Positions 1 to 5,029 of a stretch of 6,807 nucleotides of DNA are shown in pieces (within the stretch, counting starts at the first letter, position 1; each line of letters begins with the position of its first letter). This DNA comes from an uncultured Bacillaceae bacterium (GTDB lineage Bacteria > Bacillota > Bacilli > Bacillales > Amphibacillaceae). A program made the position numbers and the translations under genes. The DNA lies in assembly GCA_945639745.1 (NCBI GenBank), contig CALZEK010000075.1:1-6807 (forward strand). Reading direction: 5' to 3'. Below the pieces are notes generated by a model that searched no databases, was not told the DNA's origin, and saw nothing but the letters and a program-made list of their open reading frames with translations.

Positions 1-605
1 ATAATGAATTGCACAGGTGTCGCTAGTGCAAATTGAAACCATGGGTTCATAAAAATACTAGGAAGTGCTATTCCAAATAAATGGTCAAGCATTGTTACGA
101 GTAATGGTAAAGATAGTAATGCTGAAATAATTAATTTTGTCTGCATTTTCTTTGTTGCACGCGCTTCGGATGATTCTGCTTGTTCATCTTCACGTTTAAT
201 TGCTTCATATCCTAACTTTTTAATTTTTTCAATCATCTGATCAGACGTAATCAAATCAGGATAGTAATTAACTGTCGCTATTTCAGTTGTTAAATTCACT
301 GAAGCAGATGTAATCCCTTCAGTTTTATTTAAAACTTTATCTATTCGACTTGAACACGCTGCGCACGTCATGCCAGTTACTTTAAATTCAACACGTTCTT
401 CTTGAACGCCATAACCTAATTTTTGAATTTTTTCGACTAAATCACTTGTACTAATTTCTGCATCATCATAATTAATGACAGCTTTTTCTGTAGCTAAATT
501 AACTTCTGCCTGAATATGTTCATTTTTATTTAAGACTTTTTCAATGCGGGATGAACATGCTGCACATGTCATTTCAGTAACATGAAGTGAAATTTCTTTA
601 TTCAT
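1..605 (-). CDS. copA: Copper-exporting P1B-type ATPase CopA, N-terminal part (runs off left edge)
   Basis: This is the first 201 codons of a Cu(I)-exporting P-type ATPase of the cytoplasmic membrane; the rest lies beyond position 1. Two heavy-metal-associated (HMA) domains are visible at about residues 4-68 and 72-137. Each carries the motif MTCAACSSRI, with Cu-binding CxxC at residues 14-17 and 81-84. A short acidic linker follows, then the first hydrophobic segment (about 157-172). The segment FQFALATPVQFI at 190-201 is typical of CopA just before the next membrane helix. The catalytic DKTGT and the CPC metal site are outside the window. The ATG at 605 is chosen because AAGGAGG (620-614) sits 8 nt upstream; the adjacent TTG at 608 is possible but less likely. 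It follows csoR by 17 nt, so the two form one copper-responsive operon. No copZ chaperone gene lies between them, unlike B. subtilis csoR-copZ-copA. Confidence 0.96.
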   Translation of the reverse strand, partial: MNKEISLHVTEMTCAACSSRIEKVLNKNEHIQAEVNLATEKAVINYDDAEISTSDLVEKIQKLGYGVQEERVEFKVTGMTCAACSSRIDKVLNKTEGITSASVNLTTEIATVNYYPDLITSDQMIEKIKKLGYEAIKREDEQAESSEARATKKMQTKLIISALLSLPLLVTMLDHLFGIALPSIFMNPWFQFALATPVQFI

Positions 606-613
606 CAATTTAA

Positions 614-620
614 CCTCCTT
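614..620 (-). promoter_or_regulatory. Ribosome binding site of copA
   Basis: AAGGAGG on the minus strand is a full anti-16S match, 8 nt before the copA ATG. It fixes the start and shows that copA is translated independently of csoR. Confidence 0.85.
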
Positions 621-622
621 GA

Positions 623-916
623 TTATTTAACATATTGCTTCATAACATCGACCAGTTCATTGATAGCTGTTTCACCATCACCTGATTCAATTGCTTCTAA
701 AACACAATGCGATGTGTGATGAGTTAATAAATTTTCACCGACTTTATTTAAAGCTGCATTAATTGCATTAATTTGAATCATTACATCAATACAATATCTA
801 TCTTCTTCAATCATTTTTTGGATGCCCCGTACTTGTCCTTCAACTCTTTTGAGTCGATTAACTAATCGTTTTTTTTCTTCTTCACTTTTTGATGTTTTCA
901 TATATGATTCATTCAT
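623..916 (-). CDS. csoR: Copper-sensing transcriptional repressor CsoR
   Basis: The product is a 97-residue all-helical DNA-binding protein of the CsoR/RcnR family (DUF156). Family members repress copper efflux genes until Cu(I) binds. The N-terminal helix has the family sequence RLKRVEGQVRGIQKMIEE (residues 21-38). The Cu(I) ligand set of true CsoR proteins is complete: Cys42 (in RYCIDV), His67 and Cys71 (in THHTSHC), with the same spacing as Cys45/His70/Cys74 of B. subtilis CsoR as I recall it. This separates it from the nickel (RcnR), formaldehyde (FrmR) and persulfide (CstR) branches; CstR lacks the histidine. The start ATG at 916 is preceded by AGAGGTGG (930-923). It is the first gene of a csoR-copA operon and is probably autoregulated through the operator at 944-962. 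It is divergent from the zinc uptake operon. Confidence 0.95.
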   Translation of the reverse strand: MNESYMKTSKSEEEKKRLVNRLKRVEGQVRGIQKMIEEDRYCIDVMIQINAINAALNKVGENLLTHHTSHCVLEAIESGDGETAINELVDVMKQYVK

Positions 917-924
917 AAATAACC

Positions 925-940
925 ACCTCTAATAAGAGGT
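925..940. repeat. Perfect 6-bp inverted repeat at the start of the csoR transcript
   Basis: ACCTCT (925-930) and AGAGGT (935-940) are exact reverse complements separated by AATA. On the minus strand the second arm of the hairpin is the csoR ribosome binding site. If transcription starts far enough upstream, the RNA could hide that site. With the promoter proposed at 937-965, the RNA would begin near 930 and lack the first arm. In that case the repeat acts only as DNA, or is chance. Confidence 0.4.
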
Positions 941-965
941 TAACATACCCCCTGTAGGTATGCAA
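937..965 (-). promoter_or_regulatory. Putative csoR-copA promoter
   Basis: On the minus strand there is TTGCAT (965-960) as -35, a 17-nt spacer, and TAACCT (942-937) as a weak -10. A TG one base upstream (945-944) makes an extended -10. The CsoR operator fills the spacer and overlaps the -35, as expected for repression by blocking polymerase. The predicted start is near 930. The -10 is poor, so the call is tentative. Confidence 0.45.
944..962. promoter_or_regulatory. CsoR operator
   Basis: CATACC (944-949) and GGTATG (957-962) form an inverted repeat around CCCTGTA. Read on the minus strand it is CATACC-TACAGGG-GGTATG. This closely matches the Bacilli CsoR consensus, a G-rich TACCC-to-GGGTA-like palindrome with an offset run of G. 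It lies 28 bp upstream of csoR, inside the proposed promoter, so CsoR should repress its own operon and be released by Cu(I). Confidence 0.85.
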
Positions 966-982
966 GTTTATTGTTTTGTTAT

Positions 983-997
983 TCGTAATGGTTACGA
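983..997. promoter_or_regulatory. Zur box 1 (distal)
   Basis: TCGTAAT-G-GTTACGA is a 7-1-7 inverted repeat with 6 of 7 pairs matching. It agrees with the Bacilli Zur consensus TCGTAAT-N-ATTACGA. It lies immediately upstream of the proposed -35 of the zinc operon, and 17 bp upstream of the proposed csoR -35 on the other strand. Its exact reverse complement is found at 1006-1020. Confidence 0.85.
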
Positions 998-1026
998 TTT
1001 ACAAATCGTAACCATTACGATATACT
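998..1026 (+). promoter_or_regulatory. Sigma-A promoter of the zinc uptake operon
   Basis: TTTACA (998-1003, 5 of 6 to consensus), a spacer of exactly 17 bp, and TATACT (1021-1026, 5 of 6) form a strong vegetative promoter. The predicted start is near 1033, about 26 nt before the TTG start codon. The -35 sits at the centre of the Zur palindrome and box 2 fills the spacer. Confidence 0.8.
1006..1020. promoter_or_regulatory. Zur box 2 (promoter spacer)
   Basis: TCGTAAC-C-ATTACGA is the exact reverse complement of box 1. It occupies nearly the whole 17-bp spacer between TTTACA and TATACT, so zinc-loaded Zur bound here should block polymerase on the zinc uptake promoter. Confidence 0.9.
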
Positions 1027-1046
1027 ATAAAATACAATTTAAAATT

Positions 1047-1051
1047 GGAGG
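1047..1051 (+). promoter_or_regulatory. Ribosome binding site that sets the TTG start of znuA
   Basis: GGAGG lies 7 nt before TTG at 1059. No ATG in the same frame follows before the lipoprotein signal, so this site decides the start. Confidence 0.85.
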
Positions 1052-1058
1052 TCTTCTC

Positions 1059-1994
1059 TTGATTAAACAATATAGCATAATTATTTTTACAGTTTTACTC
1101 TTTCTTATTTCTGCTTGTTCAAATGATAATCAAACAAATAATAATCAGGATCAATTAATTATTCAAACAACACTATACCCGCTCGAATATATTGCTGCTG
1201 AAATCGGTGGTAACCATGTTCACGTTGAAACAATTTATCCTCCTGGTGTCGATGCTCATACATATGAACCTACATCTAAAGAAATTACCGGTCTTGCAAA
1301 AGCAGATGCCTTTATTTACTTAGGTGCAGGATTAGAAGGTTTTGCTGATAAAGCTGCTAGTGCATTAGATAAGCAAGACGTTGAATTGATTGAAATAGGT
1401 AAACATGAATCGTTATTTGCTCACATAGATGACAAAAATAACGATGATTCGCATGAACATCATGATGGTAGTCCAATTGACCCACATATCTGGCTAGATC
1501 CACTGAGAATGAATCAAATAGCTGATATTTTATATGAAGAATTAATTAAGTTAAACTCTGAAAATGAAACCGACTTTAAAAATAATTTAACTCAATTTAA
1601 AGAAACAATGATTGATTTAAATAATGATTTTGAAAATACCCTAAAAGACAAAGATAATAAACAAATCTTAGTCACTCATGCCGCATACGGCTACTGGGAA
1701 AGAATTTATGGGATTAAACAATTATCGATTAGTGGCTTATCTACAAGCGATGAACCTTCTCAAAAACAATTGGCAGAAATTGCACGCTTAGCAAAAGAAA
1801 ATAATCTGAATTATGTTATTTACGGCCAAAATGACTCTAATCAAACCGCCGATATTATTAAAGAACATATTAAAGCCGAAAAATTACAATTGCATAATTT
1901 AGAAGTTTTAACCGAAGATGACCTAAATAACGATGCTAATTATCTCTCTTTAATGAAAGATAATTTAGACGTTCTAGATAAAGCAACACATTAA
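1059..1994 (+). CDS. znuA: Zinc-binding lipoprotein of a ZnuABC/AdcABC-type importer
   Basis: This is the substrate-binding subunit of a zinc ABC importer, anchored outside the membrane by a lipid. The TTG at 1059 gives 311 residues. An ATG in the same frame at 960 is rejected because it would lie within the CsoR operator and ahead of the promoter. Residues 1-19 are a lipoprotein signal ending ISA-Cys20. The cluster A-I (TroA/ZnuA) fold is indicated by TTLYPLEYIAAEIGG, YPPGVDAHTYEP, DPHIWLDP and VTHAAYGYW. By family comparison the zinc ligands are His67, His143, His207 and Glu282 (in HNLEVLTEDD). A short His/Asp loop (DDSHEHHDG, 129-137) favours zinc over manganese. No ZinT domain follows, unlike the longer AdcA of streptococci and staphylococci. 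One oddity is YGQN at 255-258, where I recall FEQN in relatives. It heads the Zur-controlled operon. Confidence 0.94.
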   Translation: MIKQYSIIIFTVLLFLISACSNDNQTNNNQDQLIIQTTLYPLEYIAAEIGGNHVHVETIYPPGVDAHTYEPTSKEITGLAKADAFIYLGAGLEGFADKAASALDKQDVELIEIGKHESLFAHIDDKNNDDSHEHHDGSPIDPHIWLDPLRMNQIADILYEELIKLNSENETDFKNNLTQFKETMIDLNNDFENTLKDKDNKQILVTHAAYGYWERIYGIKQLSISGLSTSDEPSQKQLAEIARLAKENNLNYVIYGQNDSNQTADIIKEHIKAEKLQLHNLEVLTEDDLNNDANYLSLMKDNLDVLDKATH

Positions 1995-2014
1995 ATATAT
2001 CGGAGTGAATTTAA

Positions 2015-2773
2015 ATGCCTGAATCAATTATAAGATTGGAAAATATCAACTTTGCTTATGATTCAAAAGTTGTTTTAAAAAATGTTAATTTAGAAATTAA
2101 CCGTGGAACATTTATGGGACTTGTTGGACCTAATGGCGGAGGAAAAACAACAATTATTAAAATTTTATTAGGACTCATAGAACCCGATTCAGGAAAAGTA
2201 TTTATTAATAATCAGCCTATTAATAAATTTAAAGACTGGAATAAGATTGGCTTTGTTTCACAAAAAGCTAATACATTCAATAAAGGTTTTCCAGCCACTG
2301 TTTTTGAAGTTGTTTCTATGGGACTTACTGCTAAATTAGGTTATTTAAAATTTTTAAATAAAAAAGCTAAACAACAAGTTCTTCATGCAATTAATCAAGT
2401 TGGTATGTCTGAATATGCTTACCGAAACATCGGAGATTTATCTGGTGGCCAACAACAACGTGTATTTATAGCACGCGCATTAGTTAGTGAACCAGATATT
2501 TTAATTTTGGATGAACCAACTGTAGGGATTGATTTTAAAAATGTAGAACGTTTTTATGAATTACTTCACAAATTAAATACTGAACAAAATATTACAATGT
2601 TACTAATTACTCATGATACTGGAGCCATGACTAATTATGCGACAAACATCGTTTGTTTAAACCAAACCTTACATTTTCATGGACGCTCGGAAGAGTATTC
2701 AGCGTTATCTACTGAGGATTTATCACGGATTTATGGACACCCCGTCCAAGTGATAGTTCACGATCACGATTAG
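2015..2773 (+). CDS. znuC: Zinc ABC transporter ATP-binding protein
   Basis: This 252-residue cytoplasmic ATPase drives zinc uptake with the neighbouring permease. All ABC motifs are intact: Walker A GPNGGGKT (38-45), Q-loop Gln83, signature LSGGQ (142-146), Walker B ILILDE (162-167) and switch His200 (ITHD). The C-terminus, GHPVQVIVHDHD, is a His/Asp-rich tail typical of AdcC/ZnuC proteins in Bacilli. The ATG has GGAGTG (2002-2007) 7 nt upstream and follows znuA by 20 nt. The position between a zinc-binding protein and an ABC-3 permease supports zinc rather than manganese, although the ATPase alone would not discriminate. An equivalent name is adcC. Confidence 0.95.
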   Translation: MPESIIRLENINFAYDSKVVLKNVNLEINRGTFMGLVGPNGGGKTTIIKILLGLIEPDSGKVFINNQPINKFKDWNKIGFVSQKANTFNKGFPATVFEVVSMGLTAKLGYLKFLNKKAKQQVLHAINQVGMSEYAYRNIGDLSGGQQQRVFIARALVSEPDILILDEPTVGIDFKNVERFYELLHKLNTEQNITMLLITHDTGAMTNYATNIVCLNQTLHFHGRSEEYSALSTEDLSRIYGHPVQVIVHDHD

Positions 2774-2784
2774 GAGTTGTTAAC

Positions 2785-3633
2785 ATGCTAACTGATATAA
2801 TAGAATTTGATTTTTTAAGATATACATTTTTAACTGGTCTTTTAATCGGGATTGTCGCTCCATTATTAGGCGCTTTTTTAGTTGTTAGACGCTTATCACT
2901 CTTAGCCGATGCTCTATCACACGTGACACTTGCTGGGATTGCCTTTGGATTATTTATGGAAAAACAATTTGTTACTTTAACATTAAGCCCCATCTATTCA
3001 GGGATGGGTTTCTCAGTTATTGGAGCCGTTTTAATTGAAAAATTACGCTCTGTTTATACAGCTTATCAAGAGCTCGGTATTCCTATTATCTTAAGTGGTG
3101 GAGTCGGACTAAGCGTTGTCTTCATTTCACTTGCTAATGGATTTAATACGGATTTGTTCAACTATTTATTTGGTTCTGTTTCAGCAGTGAGTAAAAATGA
3201 CTTCTTAATGATTTTGGGAATCTCTATTTTTATTCTTATGATGATTACCTTATTTTATAAAGAATTATTAACTCTTTCATTTGATGAAGAACATGCTGTA
3301 GTTTCAGGTATTCATGCTTCACGTATTCATTTTTTATTTATCGTACTAACCGCCCTTGTGATCGCAGTTTCAATTAGAATTGTTGGTGTATTACTTGTTT
3401 CTGCTTTAATGACACTCCCTGTTGCAGCTGCAATGCGGATTGCTTCAAGCTTCAAACAGTTGATTGTTATTTCTATCATTTTTGCTGAAATCGCAGTTAT
3501 TGGCGGTTTAATCAGTGGATATTATTTAAGTATACCTCCTGGAGGTACGATTGTTATTATGTCGATTATAATTTTACTCATTTCAATGAGCTTAAATCGC
3601 CTAACAATTAAATTAAAGAAAGAAGGTATTTAA
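2785..3633 (+). CDS. znuB: Zinc ABC transporter permease (ABC-3 family)
   Basis: This 282-residue polytopic membrane protein forms the transport channel of the zinc importer. About eight hydrophobic segments can be seen from residue 14 to about 270. Family signatures are LLGAFLVVRRLSLLADALSH (27-46), FDEEHAVVSGI (166-176, the region that contacts the ATPase), VGVLLVSALMTLPVAAA (200-216) and IPPGGTIVIMS (250-260). The stop of znuC (TAG, 2771-2773) overlaps the ribosome binding site AGGAG (2772-2776), so translation of the two genes is closely linked. The stop codon is followed directly by the zur ATG. An equivalent name is adcB. Confidence 0.95.
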   Translation: MLTDIIEFDFLRYTFLTGLLIGIVAPLLGAFLVVRRLSLLADALSHVTLAGIAFGLFMEKQFVTLTLSPIYSGMGFSVIGAVLIEKLRSVYTAYQELGIPIILSGGVGLSVVFISLANGFNTDLFNYLFGSVSAVSKNDFLMILGISIFILMMITLFYKELLTLSFDEEHAVVSGIHASRIHFLFIVLTALVIAVSIRIVGVLLVSALMTLPVAAAMRIASSFKQLIVISIIFAEIAVIGGLISGYYLSIPPGGTIVIMSIIILLISMSLNRLTIKLKKEGI

Positions 3634-4050
3634 ATGAGTTTAAATGATGCAATTAACACTTTACAAAATCATGGATATAAAATGACTCATCGAAGAAAAG
3701 CTATCATCAAATACTTCTCAACTTCTGATGGGTATCGAACTGCAAAAGATTTGTATGAGCATATGGAAGCTAAATATACTGGTATTAGTTATGACACTGT
3801 TTATCGTAATCTTCATTTATTTCACGATTTAGATATCTTAGAATCAACAAGTTTAAATGCTGAAAAACATTTTAGAATTAATTGTGGTGATCACCACCAT
3901 CATCATTTCATTTGTAATCTGTGCGGTGGTACAAAAAAACTTAATATTTGTCCTATGGACGATATCGGAACATTGTTAAAAAACTATACAATTGATGACC
4001 ATAAATTTGAAGTATATGGTTTATGTCCTTCATGTAAACAAGCATCATGA
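3634..4050 (+). CDS. zur: Zinc-responsive Fur-family repressor Zur
   Basis: This 138-residue dimeric repressor binds its operators when zinc is plentiful. The N-terminal winged helix includes the recognition helix YDTVYRNL (53-60). The wing is followed by the metal-binding stretch from Cys84 through five histidines (87-91), then HFICNLCGGT. Two CxxC pairs (Cys94/Cys97 and Cys131/Cys134) make the structural zinc site. Cys84 and the histidine cluster resemble the sensory site of B. subtilis Zur, as I recall it, and argue against Fur or PerR. Location supports this too: zur follows the zinc importer with no spacer (TAA-ATG), and the operon promoter carries two Zur boxes, so the gene is probably autoregulated. 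The AGAAGGT before the ATG (3620-3626) serves as its ribosome binding site. Confidence 0.93.
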   Translation: MSLNDAINTLQNHGYKMTHRRKAIIKYFSTSDGYRTAKDLYEHMEAKYTGISYDTVYRNLHLFHDLDILESTSLNAEKHFRINCGDHHHHHFICNLCGGTKKLNICPMDDIGTLLKNYTIDDHKFEVYGLCPSCKQAS

Positions 4051-4442
4051 TAAATCTTAAGCGTTATATTTATGTTGGAATTGGTGGAGGTATAGGGTCA
4101 ATGAGTCGATTTGGTTTATTAAAAATCACTCAAATTGAAACTATTCTTTTTCCTTATTCAACTATTTTAATTAATTTATTTGGTGCATTTATTCTTACTT
4201 TTTTAATAAATTTAACATGTTTTAAAATTAAGTTCCCTAAAGACTTTCAAATAGCAATAAATGTTGGCTTAATCGGTTCTTTTACAACTTTTTCGCTCAT
4301 GATGACTGACATTATTCAATTAACTAACTTACCATACATCTTGTTTATCTACTATTTAATGATGATTATAGGTGGATTGATAGCTAGCTTTTCAGCATAT
4401 TTATTTGCATTATCATTAAATAAAAAAGGTGATTTATCATGA
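4047..4442 (+). CDS. crcB1: Fluoride channel subunit CrcB/Fluc (first of a pair)
   Basis: This small membrane protein of 131 residues has four hydrophobic segments. Fluc proteins form dual-topology dimers that let fluoride leave the cytoplasm. Family motifs are GGGIGSMSR (13-21), Asn43 in INLFGAF, and GSFTTFS (77-83) with the Phe residues that line the pore. It overlaps the zur stop by 4 nt (ATGA at 4047-4050). I see no good ribosome binding site before it, so translation probably depends on ribosomes finishing zur. A second, different CrcB follows, which indicates an antiparallel heterodimer. No fluoride riboswitch is visible upstream. The crcB1/crcB2 numbering is arbitrary. Confidence 0.92.
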   Translation: MINLKRYIYVGIGGGIGSMSRFGLLKITQIETILFPYSTILINLFGAFILTFLINLTCFKIKFPKDFQIAINVGLIGSFTTFSLMMTDIIQLTNLPYILFIYYLMMIIGGLIASFSAYLFALSLNKKGDLS

Positions 4443-4798
4443 TTTTCTACATTATTTTAGGCGGTATGATAGGTGCTATTTTCCGGCTTGGATTAAATGA
4501 TATTTTTCGCTCTAATTTAATCAGCACTTGGCTAGCGAATTTTATCGGTTCTCTTTTACTTGTTTACTTATTTTCATTAAATAATCATGGGTTAATCTCC
4601 CACATCACTTATTCCTTTTGGGGGATTGGATTTTCAGGAGCTTTCACTACATTTGCAACAGTTAACAACCAACTCTTTGAAGCATTATTAAATAAACAAT
4701 ATAAAAAAGTTCTTATTTTAAGTGTGACAACTTATTTAGGTATTCTTATTTTTGCTTTTTTATTTTATTATTGTTTAAATTTTTTCATTTTTAATTAA
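4439..4798 (+). CDS. crcB2: Fluoride channel subunit CrcB/Fluc (second of a pair)
   Basis: This 119-residue, four-segment membrane protein is homologous to its upstream neighbour but clearly diverged. Motifs are GGMIGAIFR (8-16), Asn34 in ANFIGS, and SGAFTTFAT (66-74). It should be the opposite-facing partner of the first CrcB in one fluoride channel. Its ATG overlaps the crcB1 stop by 4 nt (ATGA, 4439-4442). It has its own ribosome binding site AAAGGTGA (4423-4430 region), which crcB1 lacks. It is the last gene of the zinc-operon run; a U-tract (4804-4810) follows the stop, but without a convincing stem. Confidence 0.91.
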   Translation: MIFYIILGGMIGAIFRLGLNDIFRSNLISTWLANFIGSLLLVYLFSLNNHGLISHITYSFWGIGFSGAFTTFATVNNQLFEALLNKQYKKVLILSVTTYLGILIFAFLFYYCLNFFIFN

Positions 4799-4849
4799 AG
4801 AGCTTTTTTTAAGTAAACAGTTGCATGAGTTAGTTATTTCAAGTAAATA

Positions 4850-4911
4850 GGAGATTAATCTTGTTCTTAATTCATATGTTCTAATTAACCTCTGAATTAA
4901 CAAGGATTTCC
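4850..4911. repeat. Imperfect inverted repeat (possible hairpin)
   Basis: The core is TTAATTC (4867-4873) paired with GAATTAA (4894-4900) across a 20-nt loop. CTTG (4860-4863) pairs with CAAG (4901-4904) after a TTC bulge. GGAGAT (4850-4855) pairs with ATTTCC (4906-4911) with one G-T pair. No T-run follows, so it is not an ordinary terminator. The loop and right arm also contain AATTAAC twice (4883-4889 and 4895-4901), 12 bp apart. It could be a leader structure, an operator, or chance in AT-rich DNA. Confidence 0.35.
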
Positions 4912-4960
4912 ATTTATAATCAGGTTGTATATCTTCTCATTTATCCATATAATAATAGAG

Positions 4961-4990
4961 TTGAAGTCATTACGGACTATTTATTAATAT
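4961..4990 (+). promoter_or_regulatory. Weak candidate promoter for the opuA operon
   Basis: TTGAAG (4961-4966) and TAATAT (4985-4990), 18 bp apart, each match the sigma-A consensus at 4 of 6 positions. They are placed about 40 bp before opuAA. AT-rich DNA offers other weak options, including TATAAA at 5003-5008, which has no good -35 and is too close to the ribosome binding site. Confidence 0.25.
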
Positions 4991-5029
4991 TTACCTAACA
5001 AATATAAATTCTAAAAAGGTGGAAAATGA

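Larger units (their letters stand above)
983..1020. repeat. 38-bp near-perfect palindrome made of the two Zur boxes
   Basis: Bases 983-1000 and 1003-1020 are exact 18-bp reverse complements around the central AC (1001-1002). The structure goes beyond the two 15-bp boxes, because TTT (998-1000) and AAA (1003-1005) also pair. The match stops sharply outside 983 and 1020. Confidence 0.95.
4799..5029. other. Intergenic region between crcB2 and opuAA
   Basis: These 231 bp have stops in all frames and no plausible small gene. After the crcB2 stop there is a run of seven T (4804-4810) with only weak A/T pairing before it, so no firm terminator. AAGTAAACAG (4811-4820) recurs as AAGTAAATAG (4841-4850), exactly 30 bp apart. 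An imperfect inverted repeat spans 4850-4911. The opuAA ribosome binding site AAGGTGG lies at 5016-5022. Confidence 0.7.

Noticed and set aside
960..1058. Upstream extension of the zinc-binding protein from the ATG at 960
   Set aside because: It runs through the CsoR operator, both Zur boxes and the promoter, has no ribosome binding site, and displaces the lipoprotein signal from the N-terminus.
2709..2993. Minus-strand open frame of 94 codons
   Set aside because: It lies opposite the end of znuC and the start of znuB, which have clear motifs; its product has no recognisable domain.
1059..3633. Manganese importer (MntABC/PsaABC type)
   Set aside because: The binding protein has three ligand histidines plus a His-rich loop, whereas Mn proteins have Glu in place of the third His; zur and Zur boxes also point to zinc.
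3634..4050. Fur or PerR instead of Zur
   Set aside because: The zinc importer context, two Zur boxes at the operon promoter, and Cys84 plus the five-histidine stretch fit Zur better.
4799..4815. Intrinsic terminator after crcB2
   Set aside because: A run of seven T is present, but the only stems before it are 4-5 A/T-rich pairs with unsuitable loops; I could not support a terminator.
4443..5029. Fluoride riboswitch or T-box for the crcB or opuA genes
   Set aside because: The crcB genes have no leader because they overlap upstream genes, and the gap before opuAA lacks the conserved core of either element.
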